Shown one piece after another: positions 45,678 to 53,827 of a stretch of 64,000 nt of DNA. The position numbers and the translations under genes were made by a program. Within the stretch, counting starts at the first letter, position 1. The number at the start of each line of letters is the position of its first letter. The stretch comes from JAGPUQ01 sp036961295 (GTDB lineage: Bacteria; Pseudomonadota; Gammaproteobacteria; Pseudomonadales; Porticoccaceae). The stretch spans positions 1,054,001 through 1,118,000 of the forward strand of contig JBALVX010000001.1 in NCBI GenBank assembly GCA_036961295.1, in the 5' to 3' direction. The notes under the pieces were generated by a model that was not told where the DNA came from, did not search any database, and saw nothing but the letters and a program-made list of their open reading frames with translations.

Positions 45678-45995
45678 GTCATAAGTTGATTCCTGCACTG
45701 AGGGTGCATCAGGCTCTTTAAGCTCAGCTAGACCATTCTGAATTTTGTATCGGACATGCAAATACCATGGAAAGCCGAAGATCCACAACAGCGCAACTGC
45801 AATAAATACCACGATTGGTCCGTAGGAAATCCCTGATTTGTACTTCTTCAATCCTATTTGATTTGAGTCTAGTGCCACCCATATGGCGGTACCTATAATC
45901 AAGAAGAGTGTTAAATCGACGCCCACTACACCAGACGCAAATATGGTTATCGAGAAGATTGCGACTGTGAATAGAATTGCCCAATACCATTTCAT
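45672..45995 (-). CDS. Small membrane protein (cassette 5)
   Basis: 107 residues with two or three hydrophobic segments: YWAILFTVAIFSITIFASGV, DLTLFLIIGTAIWVAL and GPIVVFIAVALLWIFGFPWY. The C-terminal 30 residues are hydrophilic. No family recognised. AAGGAGAAAGCC precedes the ATG. Its stop falls inside the attC core. Integron cassettes often encode short membrane proteins of unknown role. Confidence 0.72.
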   Translation of the reverse strand: MKWYWAILFTVAIFSITIFASGVVGVDLTLFLIIGTAIWVALDSNQIGLKKYKSGISYGPIVVFIAVALLWIFGFPWYLHVRYKIQNGLAELKEPDAPSVQESTYDS

Positions 45996-46016
45996 GGCTT
46001 TCTCCTTAAATTAAAC

Positions 46017-46100
46017 AGCTAACGCTTACGTAAAGGGCGCGCGATTTTTGCGCGTCCCAGCCCACTCCTTTTGTTGGCGATTTTGACGTCCTTGTTATGT
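46017..46100 (-). other. attC site of cassette 4 side (between cassettes 4 and 5)
   Basis: Bounded by AGCTAAC and GTTATGT as displayed; inner palindrome GGGCGCGCGATTTTTGCGCG. 84 nt. In cassette order it ends the gene at 46115. Confidence 0.82.
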
Positions 46101-46114
46101 AATTTTCTCACTAT

Positions 46115-46663
46115 TTACGAATCAGCAATGGCTTGATAGCGCGTAGCTTTCTCGGTTTGACCTAGTTCTCTAAATTTCTCAGCATAATCGGAATATATTC
46201 TCAGGATAAATCTCTTTGACTGACCTGAGCGAAAAGATTCTTCATCCAATTTAAACATTCTATCCAAATAGACTGAGCCTTCCTCGTACTTCTCCATGTC
46301 ATAGTATGTCTTGGCAATTTCTCCCATAGTACTTTTTACAAATGTTAGGCTGACGTTGTTGATGTTTTGATCAATCTCAAGCGATTTCAATAAGTGCTCC
46401 AGCGATAAATCTAGTTTGCCATTTAGTCTTTCAAGTCGCCCCAAATTGAATAGTGCCTCGGCTTCTCTTTCAGGCCCAAGATTTCCTATATGAACATTCC
46501 CTAACGCCCTAGAATAAGCAACTTCTGCTGTTTTGGCGTCTCGTTGTTTTTCTGCTTGTGCTCCCGTTTCCAAATACCTGTAGTAGGTGGCTTTGTTCAA
46601 GGGATTTGCACAGGAAAATAGAAGCGCGGTAAGACTAAGCAACGCGAAATTTCTAAGTTTCAT
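46115..46663 (-). CDS. TPR-like lipoprotein (cassette 4)
   Basis: 182 residues. A signal peptide with lipobox LLFSCAN makes it a probable lipoprotein. The rest is helical with tetratricopeptide-like repeats: YYRYLETGAQAEKQRDAKTA, EALFNLGRLERLNGKLDLSL, IAKTYYDMEKYEEGSVYL and SDYAEKFRELGQTEKATRY. Such scaffolds bind other proteins or peptides. GGAG precedes the ATG. Function unknown. Confidence 0.75.
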   Translation of the reverse strand: MKLRNFALLSLTALLFSCANPLNKATYYRYLETGAQAEKQRDAKTAEVAYSRALGNVHIGNLGPEREAEALFNLGRLERLNGKLDLSLEHLLKSLEIDQNINNVSLTFVKSTMGEIAKTYYDMEKYEEGSVYLDRMFKLDEESFRSGQSKRFILRIYSDYAEKFRELGQTEKATRYQAIADS

Positions 46664-46679
46664 ACGTACTCCATTTTAT

Positions 46680-46819
46680 ACATAACGCCGCCAACATGGG
46701 CAGCCAATATGTAGCACCTTTTGTGTTAATTTGGAGCGACAGCGACAACACAAAAGGTGTGGAGTACTGGCTGTCCTAGCCGCGTTTTTTGCGGCTTTAC
46801 ATGCTTGGCCTTGTTATGT
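46680..46819 (-). other. Long attC site of cassette 3
   Basis: 140 nt bounded by ACATAAC and GTTATGT, with long arms ACCTTTTGTGTT/AACACAAAAGGT. Nearly the same sequence, reverse-complemented, ends a cassette of the second array at 63669-63808. The stop codon of the cassette gene lies inside it. Confidence 0.88.
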
Positions 46820-47209
46820 GTTTATGACTAAAGCGGCAACATTAACCATTTTTATTAGACCTGTAATAAAAGCGATAAACCCCGTAATACCTATTGCCCA
46901 GCCAATATAGTTAAATTTGTAGATATGCTTACTTACAAAACCTGTATGAAACTGAAGCATATAGGATTGTAGAATTAGCTTACCCTTTAGAAATAGAAAT
47001 ATGATTATGGCAGAGAGTAGCCAATACCATGCTGAGGTTGCTACACAAGCTGCCTTTTGAGAAATAAGCCCATTCGCTTTGCTGTTAAGTAATATGCTGA
47101 TGGAAAGAGATAATGCACCGCCAGCTATTAAGAATATAGCGTTGGCAATGGAGTCGATTCTTCCTCTAATCTCCGCCCACTCTTCATAATTATTTTCTAG
47201 ATGTGGCAC
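46814..47209 (-). CDS. Membrane protein (cassette 3)
   Basis: 131 residues from a GTG with AAGGAG upstream. A 20-residue hydrophilic start is followed by about four hydrophobic segments (AIFLIAGGALSLSISILL, AWYWLLSAIIIFLFLKGKLI, IGWAIGITGFIAFITGLI, VNVAALVI). No family recognised. Confidence 0.7.
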   Translation of the reverse strand: MPHLENNYEEWAEIRGRIDSIANAIFLIAGGALSLSISILLNSKANGLISQKAACVATSAWYWLLSAIIIFLFLKGKLILQSYMLQFHTGFVSKHIYKFNYIGWAIGITGFIAFITGLIKMVNVAALVINT

Positions 47210-47224
47210 TTAATCTCCTTGTAC

Positions 47225-47302
47225 ACATAACGTTTGAAGCCACGGGCGACTCCAGCGCAGCGAAGCTGCGGTGAGGCGACCCAGTGGGCTGACTTGTTAT
47301 GT
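47225..47302 (-). other. attC site of cassette 2
   Basis: 78 nt bounded by ACATAAC and GTTATGT; palindromic arms GCGCAGCGAAGCTGCG and the outer GCCAC/GTGGGC pair. Confidence 0.85.
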
Positions 47303-47303
47303 T

Positions 47304-47684
47304 TCATTGTAGCAAACCCGTCAATTTGGTAATTACACCCTTTGCTACTTTTTTAGGGCCTTCCACACTATAAAATTCGGTGCCTACCTGCATGCGCGGG
47401 ACATGAACTATGTTTTTCATTTCTTGGTTCACTATATGCATGCGTGCTTTAAGAGTGCCAGTTAGTGGAATGCCTTTCTCAATGGCATCATTATTTTCAT
47501 CAATAAATTCGGGCCAAATCATATATATTTCGCCCTCTGGATTATTCTCTTTATATTGAAAGTCCCACCTTATTCCATTAAAAGGTGGCGTTTCTCTACC
47601 ACCTTCTTCAGTAGTGAGAATTGTTATCGTAGCCTCAAAGTCATCTGGATGTTCGTAAAGTCTTTTCATTTTATTTTGAAACAT
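47304..47684 (-). CDS. EF-Tu-domain-like cassette protein (cassette 2)
   Basis: 126 residues. ATITILTTEEGGRETPPFNG, then WDFQYKENN, GIPLTGTLKARMHIVNQEM and VGTEFYSVEGPKKVAKGVIT recall the C-terminal beta-barrel domain of EF-Tu (domain 3), a type found repeatedly in bacterial cassette arrays. There is no GTPase domain. The ATG sits in the GTTATGT core of the attC that precedes it, so part of the start region is shared with the recombination site; a second ATG five codons on is an alternative. Confidence 0.72.
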   Translation of the reverse strand: MFQNKMKRLYEHPDDFEATITILTTEEGGRETPPFNGIRWDFQYKENNPEGEIYMIWPEFIDENNDAIEKGIPLTGTLKARMHIVNQEMKNIVHVPRMQVGTEFYSVEGPKKVAKGVITKLTGLLQ

Positions 47685-47755
47685 AACGCAAAGGTTTGGG
47701 TCGGTCTGCGCAGCAGGGCGTCCCAGCCGAAGGCGACAACACCGCCTTGTTAAGC
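47681..47755 (-). other. attC site of cassette 1
   Basis: 75 nt bounded by ACATAAC and GTTAAGC as displayed; inner arms include GGTCTGCGCAGCAGGGCG and GGTTTGGG/CCCAGCC. The last codons of cassette 1 lie in it. Confidence 0.85.
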
Positions 47756-48166
47756 TGGTAACTCAAAACCAAGACCCACCGCCACGAATAGAAGAGCAAA
47801 CAAACTACCGGAATAAACCACAAGTGATACCAGTGCAACTTTTACTACCGACCAATTTGATATAAATCCATATTCTTCATTCACTTCCTCCTCTTCTTTG
47901 CTAACTTGGAAATGCCATGCGGCGCCAGCAGCTAACCCTGAATAGAGGATAGGTATAATAGTGTTTGGGAAATTTTCGGGAAGAACAAAAACCAGTATTG
48001 TGATGCCGAGAACGCAAAGAGATCCTAGTAATAAGGCCAACGAAGATGCTTTTTGTTCAAGCATTTCATCAAAGTTTTTCTTCACAAAATAGACGCCAGC
48101 AACTGGGCCGCCCAAAAATGTACCGACATATATCTGTTTGGGCGAGTAGAATTTCTTTGTTTCCAC
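47750..48166 (-). CDS. Membrane protein (cassette 1, next to attI)
   Basis: 138 residues from GTG with AAGGAGGATCC upstream, the best ribosome binding site of the array. Hydrophobic segments ALLLGSLCVLGITILVFVLP, NTIIPILYSGLAAGAAW and VVKVALVSLVVYSGSLFALL suggest three or four passes, with an acidic loop KEEEEVNEEYG. No family recognised. As the leader-proximal cassette it should be the most strongly transcribed from the leader promoter. Confidence 0.72.
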   Translation of the reverse strand: METKKFYSPKQIYVGTFLGGPVAGVYFVKKNFDEMLEQKASSLALLLGSLCVLGITILVFVLPENFPNTIIPILYSGLAAGAAWHFQVSKEEEEVNEEYGFISNWSVVKVALVSLVVYSGSLFALLFVAVGLGFELPA

Positions 48167-48180
48167 GGATCCTCCTTAAA

Positions 48181-48437
48181 GCTTAACAGTTTATTCAATA
48201 GCCTTGCTCTTTATATCACTTTTGCTTGAAAATTTTCTCGATTACGATCAATGACAAAAAATACTCCTTTAAAAACAAAGAATCATGCTTAATCCTTAAT
48301 ACGCTGTCGAGAACAAACAAAGAGCTTCCTCTGATTATTTTAATATTTTTACGCCATTGATCATAACCCAGGCTCCTTAAAAATCAAAGACTTGCAGTAT
48401 ACGTTTCCAAGATACAGGGAAAGGGGTCTGCTGATCT
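48181..48437 (-). promoter_or_regulatory. Integron leader with presumed attI and cassette promoter, copy 1
   Basis: 257 nt ending at the GTTAAGC core beside cassette 1. It matches, without net length change and at about 80 percent identity by eye, the inverted copy at 62176-62432. Reading towards the cassettes it holds a TATACT -10-like box (48396-48401), AAGGAG with a short ORF, and a conserved block CAAGCAAAAGTGATAT and GGCTATTGAATAAACTGTTA next to the insertion point. The -35 element is not clear. Confidence 0.85.
48335..48364 (-). CDS. Short leader ORF in the integron leader
   Basis: AAGGAG, 8 nt, then ATG and nine codons (MINGVKILK). The ribosome binding site and start are kept in the second leader (62249), where the ORF has seven codons (MISGVET). 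It recalls ORF11 in the attI1 region of class 1 integrons, which raises translation of cassettes lacking their own ribosome binding site. Whether it is translated is not shown. Confidence 0.45.
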   Translation of the reverse strand: MINGVKILK

Positions 48438-48450
48438 CGGGTTTTCATTA

Positions 48451-48486
48451 CTGGCACAAACCAAATTACTGTATATAATCACAGTA
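48451..48486 (+). promoter_or_regulatory. SOS-controlled promoter of intI (LexA box over -10)
   Basis: TACTGTATATAATCACAGTA at 48467-48486 is close to the gammaproteobacterial LexA consensus (CTGT-N8-ACAG). The -10 hexamer TATAAT (48474-48479) lies inside it and CTGGCA (48451-48456) is a fair -35 at 17 nt. LexA binding should block polymerase until DNA damage. Confidence 0.92.
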
Positions 48487-48503
48487 ACAAAGGAGATTCA
48501 ATT

Positions 48504-49496
48504 ATGGATGACATTCCTCACAGGTTACCGCAGCAACCCACTCGCTTTCTCGATTTATTAAGAACCCATATTCGAGAAAGCGGCTTATCCTATCAAACAG
48601 AGCGGACGTATATTCACTGGATTAAACGCTTTATCTACTTCCACAATAAACAGCACCCCCAAAATATGGAAATGGTGGAAGTGGAAGCTTTTTTGAGTCA
48701 TTTGGCCATTAATCGAGACTGCTCTCCCAATACCCAGCGAATCGCTTTAAATGCATTGGTATATCTCTATAAACGATTCATGGGGCTTGATGTTGGCGCG
48801 CTCCAATTTACCCCTGCCAAACAGCAACGACGACTGCCTGTTGTATACAGTCGTATAGAAATTTTGGATATTTTGAAACAGTTGCAAGGCGTGCATCGAC
48901 TTCAGGTCGAGCTGATGTACGGGACGGGTTTAAGAAGTGCCGAATTGCTTTCATTACGTATCAAAGATATTGATTTTGATAGTAATAATATTTTTGTTAG
49001 AGCTGGAAAAGGCAACAAAGACAGGACAACAATGCTACCTCAAAAATTAATATCACAATTAAAGCGTCAAATCCAACAGGTAGAGCGATTACATGAGCAG
49101 GATATTGAGGACGGATTCGGAGAAGTGTATCTACCAAATGCATTAGCCCGTAAAAATCCTCGTGCTGCAACAGAAACGGCCTGGCAGTTCCTTTTTCCTT
49201 CCAGTAAGATTGGGAAGGATCCTCGTTCTGGCGTACTTAGACGCCACCATTTGCACCCGACTGCACTCAGCAAACAAATTCTCAAGGCAGTTCGAGCAGC
49301 CGGTATTCATAAACCTGCTAAGTCCCATAGCTTTCGCCACAGCTTCGCTACTCATTTATTAGAGTCGGGCTATGATCTTCGCACCATTCAAGAATTGTTA
49401 GGCCATGCCGATGTAAGCACCACGGAAATCTATACTCATGTGATTAATCGTGGCGGAAAAGGGGTCTTAAGTCCCGCAGACAGCCTGTCCGATTAA
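48504..49496 (+). CDS. intI: Integron integrase (tyrosine recombinase)
   Basis: 330 residues. The catalytic set is R144 (GTGLRSAEL), K172 region (GKGNKDRTT), H275 and R278 (SHSFRHSFATHL), H301 (LLGHADVSTT) and nucleophile Y310 (EIYTHV). Between patches II and III sits the extra segment typical of IntI (YLPNALARKNPRAATETAWQ, about residues 209-228), which separates it from XerC/D. It recombines attC with attI. AAAGGAG precedes the ATG. The gene is intact and is the only integrase in the window. Confidence 0.97.
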   Translation: MDDIPHRLPQQPTRFLDLLRTHIRESGLSYQTERTYIHWIKRFIYFHNKQHPQNMEMVEVEAFLSHLAINRDCSPNTQRIALNALVYLYKRFMGLDVGALQFTPAKQQRRLPVVYSRIEILDILKQLQGVHRLQVELMYGTGLRSAELLSLRIKDIDFDSNNIFVRAGKGNKDRTTMLPQKLISQLKRQIQQVERLHEQDIEDGFGEVYLPNALARKNPRAATETAWQFLFPSSKIGKDPRSGVLRRHHLHPTALSKQILKAVRAAGIHKPAKSHSFRHSFATHLLESGYDLRTIQELLGHADVSTTEIYTHVINRGGKGVLSPADSLSD

Positions 49497-49658
49497 TTCT
49501 GATGGAGTACCGTGATTAACATTCACTTCGCTTTTTCTTAGGATAAATTGGCAGAAAAAACATTTTATGCCATAGTTGGCCTTAAGCTAGTTACCTGAGA
49601 GCGACGTTCAGGAACCCGTCATTCCAAAGGAATACATAGCATCAAGGAGGATCAACCC

Positions 49659-50738
49659 ATGTATCTCATCACTAACCGTACCTTATCGAATCACAAAACT
49701 TTAAAAGCCTTCGGCAAAACGCCCAATAAAAAAGGCCCAAACGAGTTGCGCATGGTCAAGGTGGAAAAATCTGGCAGGAGCTGGAAGGTGGCATCAGTCC
49801 CCGATAAACTTTCCCTGGCAGGTAAAAAAGCCTTAAAGAAAAAATACAAACTCAAGATTGACATAAACCAGCCCTGGTATGGCAGCTTGCAGGTCGCCTG
49901 CGATCTCTACGGACAAGCTCACGATGAAGGCAAGTCGATACTGTTCTTTGTGCACGGTTATAACAATGACGTCGGCGATGTACTAAAAGCGGCAACTGAA
50001 ATAGAGGCGCTGTACAACGTTATTGTTGTGCCCTTTACCTGGCCAGCTAACGGCGGCGGTGTTTCGGGCCTGGCATCCTATCTCAGTGACAAATCAGACG
50101 CCCGTGCCTCAGCCGACGCACTCAATAGAATTGTTTCAAAAATACAGTACTTTCATCTAATGCTGAGCAATTCCCACAAGGAGCGCTGCCAGAAAATCGC
50201 CAAGAAAAAACATCACGATAACCCCCATGCGGAAGCGAGTTTGTTTAGTAATTTAATGAGCGAGGAGTGCCGGGTGAAAATCAGCTTGCTCTGCCATAGT
50301 ATGGGAAACTACGTTTTTAAACATACCCTCGCCACCCATGAGAACAGCACCTCGAAGTTGGTTTTCGATAACATTTGCCTTGTCGCGGCAGACGCCAACA
50401 ATAAAGACCACATCGACTGGGTAGGACAACTCGACACCCGAAAAAGGGTTTACGTGGTCATTAATGAGAATGACTCAGCCTTGAAGGCCTCGCGAATAAA
50501 GCCGGGAGAAGAACAGAAAGCGCGCCTGGGGCACTATACAAGAAAACTAAATAGCCCCAACACGCATTATATAGACCTGACTGACGCAGAACATGTAGGC
50601 TCCGAGCATACTTACTTTAAGGGTGATACGGTCAAGAAGAACACTCAGATACGCACTATCTTCAATACCATATTTAACGGCGAAGCCGCAGAACAAGAGC
50701 TGAATTATCATGGGGATAATAATTCATATAAGCCATAA
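49659..50738 (+). CDS. Alpha/beta hydrolase of DUF900 type
   Basis: 359 residues. ILFFVHGYNNDVGDVLKAAT, VVPFTWPANGGG and the nucleophile elbow LLCHSMGNYVF place it in the DUF900 esterase-like group; the C-terminal DAEHVGSEHTYF may supply the His. The N-terminal 75 residues are very basic. AAGGAGGATC precedes the ATG. It follows intI on the same strand but 162 nt away and is not a cassette (no attC). Confidence 0.8.
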   Translation: MYLITNRTLSNHKTLKAFGKTPNKKGPNELRMVKVEKSGRSWKVASVPDKLSLAGKKALKKKYKLKIDINQPWYGSLQVACDLYGQAHDEGKSILFFVHGYNNDVGDVLKAATEIEALYNVIVVPFTWPANGGGVSGLASYLSDKSDARASADALNRIVSKIQYFHLMLSNSHKERCQKIAKKKHHDNPHAEASLFSNLMSEECRVKISLLCHSMGNYVFKHTLATHENSTSKLVFDNICLVAADANNKDHIDWVGQLDTRKRVYVVINENDSALKASRIKPGEEQKARLGHYTRKLNSPNTHYIDLTDAEHVGSEHTYFKGDTVKKNTQIRTIFNTIFNGEAAEQELNYHGDNNSYKP

Positions 50739-50765
50739 AAAAACCATGAGGAAACTAGGAGAGAA

Positions 50766-51539
50766 TTAGGCGAGGCACCTTCTCTCGTAGGAAACCAGCA
50801 AGATATACAATCCCAGGGCAGCAAGCGCATGTTTAATCGCATGGCCGCTCATAAACCCTAAGGCGGCGTAAACCTCGGCATCAAAGTGTTCAAATAACTT
50901 GGCGGCGATATAGGCTATTAACAGTAACCAATAGCCTTTAACCTCGGTAAAGCTAGAACCGAAGCAAATCAGGATGACCGGAATAGCCAACATCGGGAAA
51001 AACTGCACGAAGGCATACAACCTGAGATCGCCCGCACCTTTTAACTCTCCAAAATGCCAATAAAAAACCGATACCACGCCGATTATAATTAAAGGGAACA
51101 GTAAGGCCTTGCCCGCAGCATTAGAGACAAATTCGCTGATCACAATGGAAAACAAGGCCATAAAGGCTATCGTCATCGGCAATCTATCCCAAACCAGGGT
51201 TTGGTTGTTTGGCCACAAATGATAGTAACCAGAGCCAAAGGCAACCAGCATGACGCCAAAAAATAATAGAATGTAGGCAGCCTTAACGTCATCCTTAATA
51301 GTCAAACTTCCTAAAACCAGAACTTTATATAAACCAAAAAGCCCCACTAGAAGAAATGGCACATTCGAAACCACGTTCCAAAAATTTAGGGTAGAGAATA
51401 TTTTTCTGGTATCACTGAAGCCATGGTAATTTGGATCTTGCCCAATGGGGTTTTGAAGCAACAAAGCTACAATTGCAGCTAAAGCAATCGCAACGATAAG
51501 TATAATTCCCAATTTTTCTTTATTTTCAAAAGCGACCAT
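50766..51539 (-). CDS. Ceramidase-like (CREST) membrane protein
   Basis: 257 residues with about seven hydrophobic segments. The putative metal-site residues of the CREST superfamily are kept: GSGYYHLWPNN, WDRLPMTIAFM and SGHAIKHALAALG, giving Ser/His, Asp and a His pair. Eukaryotic members hydrolyse ceramides; bacterial ones are mostly untested. It is directly upstream (in sequence order) of the methyltransferase gene, with a gap of 6 nt, so the two form a transcription unit. Confidence 0.78.
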   Translation of the reverse strand: MVAFENKEKLGIILIVAIALAAIVALLLQNPIGQDPNYHGFSDTRKIFSTLNFWNVVSNVPFLLVGLFGLYKVLVLGSLTIKDDVKAAYILLFFGVMLVAFGSGYYHLWPNNQTLVWDRLPMTIAFMALFSIVISEFVSNAAGKALLFPLIIIGVVSVFYWHFGELKGAGDLRLYAFVQFFPMLAIPVILICFGSSFTEVKGYWLLLIAYIAAKLFEHFDAEVYAALGFMSGHAIKHALAALGLYILLVSYERRCLA

Positions 51540-51545
51540 TGATTA

Positions 51546-52235
51546 CTATCTCTTTTGCGCCAAACATTGTTTATGATCAAAATCTCGTCGCGGAGTATAT
51601 ATCCAGGATTTTTTATATTTCCTCGTAAACCAACGGCTAAAGCCATTTCTCCTACTAACATCATCAAAAATAATAGTTGGGTTCGGTGCGGATTTCGCTT
51701 CCATAATATCCCACTCTTGCTGAATACCCTCGGCAAAATGCATGGAATCCTGATACCAGAAATCCCATTGATCAATGTCCTTCAACAGCTCAGGCAGTAC
51801 CTCGCGAGAATCACCTTCGACAAATCTAACCTGACAATTAGGAAACTCAGTTTTTATTCTATCTAAATTCGCAGCACGAATCGCTTTCAGCTCTAGCCAT
51901 TCTTCATGGCTAACTGTACCCTCCTTATCCTGGATGGGGTCACCGTCATAGTCGACAGTAAATATTTGCGCGCCATTATTGTTTGCATGAGCTGCAGCGG
52001 CTATAGCGTAAGTGCCATGGGCTTCAAAAGTGCCAGTTTCAAAAACAACCTTAGGTTTTAAAGCAATAACCATATTGTGAAGGAAATCAAGATGCTTCTT
52101 CCGGGTTGACCAAGCCAGATCATGTTTCGCCGTCGGGTAATTTAACCCCGTGTCCTGATAAAGACCGATAACAAACGCTTTATTACGCACATCGGTGGGC
52201 GAGTTAATTTTGGGTTTCTTGAAAAAATTCAACAT
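51546..52235 (-). CDS. SAM-dependent methyltransferase/CmcI-like hydroxylase-family protein
   Basis: 229 residues. KPKVVFETGTFEAHGTYAIA is the SAM-binding motif, VRFVEGDSREVLPEL and FWYQDSMHFAEG follow as in class I O-methyltransferases of the CmcI/TylF kind. The substrate is unknown. It sits 6 nt before the ceramidase-like gene on the same strand and is AT-richer than the surrounding thiolase and hydrolase genes. Confidence 0.7.
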   Translation of the reverse strand: MLNFFKKPKINSPTDVRNKAFVIGLYQDTGLNYPTAKHDLAWSTRKKHLDFLHNMVIALKPKVVFETGTFEAHGTYAIAAAAHANNNGAQIFTVDYDGDPIQDKEGTVSHEEWLELKAIRAANLDRIKTEFPNCQVRFVEGDSREVLPELLKDIDQWDFWYQDSMHFAEGIQQEWDIMEAKSAPNPTIIFDDVSRRNGFSRWFTRKYKKSWIYTPRRDFDHKQCLAQKR

Positions 52236-52381
52236 TAATTTATCCTATTTTTTATTAACATAATTATTTAATTTATTTTTACGACGAAATATAACCACAC
52301 GACTTAAACGATGTCATGATTTTACCTGAAGTTGACTTCTATTTTTCTTAGTATTTCTCATTCGCATAAAATTACAAAACA

Positions 52382-53575
52382 TTACCGCATCAAAATAGTT
52401 AGCGTAGTCGCAGCGGTATCATCCTCAATCCAGCCACCCCCATTTTGGGCCATACCAACGCGGGCATCTTCAACTTGCCGCGCGCCGCAACGACCGCGCA
52501 ACTGATCGGCAATTTCAATAATTTGCGCACATCCGGTCGCCCCTACCGGATGACCCTTGGCAACTAAGCCACCACTGGTGTTAACACCCAATTTGGCACC
52601 GGGGCCGATATCACCATCCCGCATCATTTGCAGCGCACCACCACCGGCAGAACACAAGCCCAACTCTTCCAGATAAATTAATTCCGCGGGGGACGCGGCA
52701 TCGTGCAGCTCAATAACATTCACATCCTCGGGGCCGACTCCGGCCATGGCATAGGCTTTTTCACTCGCACGGGCGTTACAACTTGCCCCGCCCGGTAAAC
52801 CCGAAACCAGAGTAATGGTTTCAGCGGTAACCGCGTCGCAGCCGTGCTGTTTGGCAAAGGCCTCGGAGCAAAACAAAATCGCCGCCGCGCCATCACCAAT
52901 GGGTGAACACATGGCGAGCTTGAGGGGATCGATAATAGTGCGGCTGGCCATCACTTCTTCGACAGACATGCCCTGCTGAAACTGGGCCTTGGGATTCATC
53001 GAGCCGTAGGTGTGACTCTTGGAGGCGACACGGGCGAAATCCTCTACGGTTGCCCCGGTTTGCTCCATATACTTACGGGCTTTACCCGCGTAAATATCCA
53101 TAAACCCGGAACGACCCGGCGCCATCGCGGCTTCAAGAGGGTCGTCGGAACCGGTTTCGGCTTTAATTTCTTCCAGATCAAGCGCTGCCATTAAACTTTT
53201 AAAAGGCACCATTTTATCGCGGTTACTCATTTTTTCTGCGCCGATGGCGAGCACGGCCTCGTATTGCCCGGAAGCAATCGATATCCACGCCAGATGGGCA
53301 GCGCTAGAAGCCGACGCGCAGGCATTTTCGATATTAATTATGGGCAGGCCCATCAGCCCGGATTCCCGCAGCGCCACCTGGCCAGTAATCATTTCCTGAC
53401 CGGTCAGCAGTCCCGCCGCTGCATTGCCAAAAAATACCGCTTCTATATCATTAGTCCCGGCGTTCGCGTCCTTCAAACAATCGCCCAGGGCTTCGCAAGT
53501 TAAACCACGAATGGTGCCGTCCATATATTTGCCAAAGCGGGTCATGCCGGTGCCGCCGATCATTACTTTTCTCAT
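52382..53575 (-). CDS. Thiolase-family protein (SCP-x/acetyl-CoA acetyltransferase-like)
   Basis: About 397 residues from ATG 53573-53575. GGTGMTRFGKYMDG, IENACASASSAAHLAWISIA (nucleophile Cys), ELHDAASPAELIYLEELGL (the HDA replacing NEA) and VAKGHPVGATGCAQIIEIA are typical of the SCP2-type thiolase group, often tied to side-chain degradation of sterols or to branched acids. It differs clearly from the thiolase at 26137. Function beyond thiolytic chemistry is not resolved. Confidence 0.88.
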   Translation of the reverse strand: MRKVMIGGTGMTRFGKYMDGTIRGLTCEALGDCLKDANAGTNDIEAVFFGNAAAGLLTGQEMITGQVALRESGLMGLPIINIENACASASSAAHLAWISIASGQYEAVLAIGAEKMSNRDKMVPFKSLMAALDLEEIKAETGSDDPLEAAMAPGRSGFMDIYAGKARKYMEQTGATVEDFARVASKSHTYGSMNPKAQFQQGMSVEEVMASRTIIDPLKLAMCSPIGDGAAAILFCSEAFAKQHGCDAVTAETITLVSGLPGGASCNARASEKAYAMAGVGPEDVNVIELHDAASPAELIYLEELGLCSAGGGALQMMRDGDIGPGAKLGVNTSGGLVAKGHPVGATGCAQIIEIADQLRGRCGARQVEDARVGMAQNGGGWIEDDTAATTLTILMR

Positions 53576-53697
53576 CGCTTTAATCCTCAAAATTTTGCAA
53601 TAACAACTTCCAGCGGCAGAATACGGCCGCGCCTATATAGCGCGAGCCTAAACTATTACAGTTTTCCCATACTAGCAGCACCTATCGTTTCTTTCAT

Positions 53698-53730
53698 GCT
53701 TTGGCCTAGCTTTGGCCTAGCTTTGGGATA
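53698..53730. repeat. 11-nt tandem repeat, three units
   Basis: CTTTGGCCTAG, CTTTGGCCTAG, CTTTGGGATAG in direct succession between the thiolase and the DUF2235 gene. Confidence 0.95.
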
Positions 53731-53827
53731 GCCGGAGAAAACCACGGAGCGTGGGCTATCAACAAGCAACTTTGATAGACTAGTTAACAATCGATTGCAG
53801 TCTCTGGCAAAAGGACATTCCCCGTTA

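Larger units (their letters stand above)
45115..49496 (-). mobile_element. Complete chromosomal integron: six cassettes, leader/attI, intI
   Basis: From right to left: intI (plus strand), a 257-nt leader with the presumed attI, then six promoter-less minus-strand genes, each followed by an imperfect palindrome bounded by GTTRRRY/RYYYAAC-like cores. The cassette genes are AT-rich against their neighbours and mostly hypothetical, as is normal for environmental integrons. The distal end abuts the truncated seventh tRNA-derived repeat. The integrase points away from the array, the standard geometry. Confidence 0.93.

Noticed and set aside
48504..49496. Phage or genomic-island integrase
   Set aside because: The IntI-specific insertion, the attC-bearing array and the lack of phage genes point to an integron integrase.
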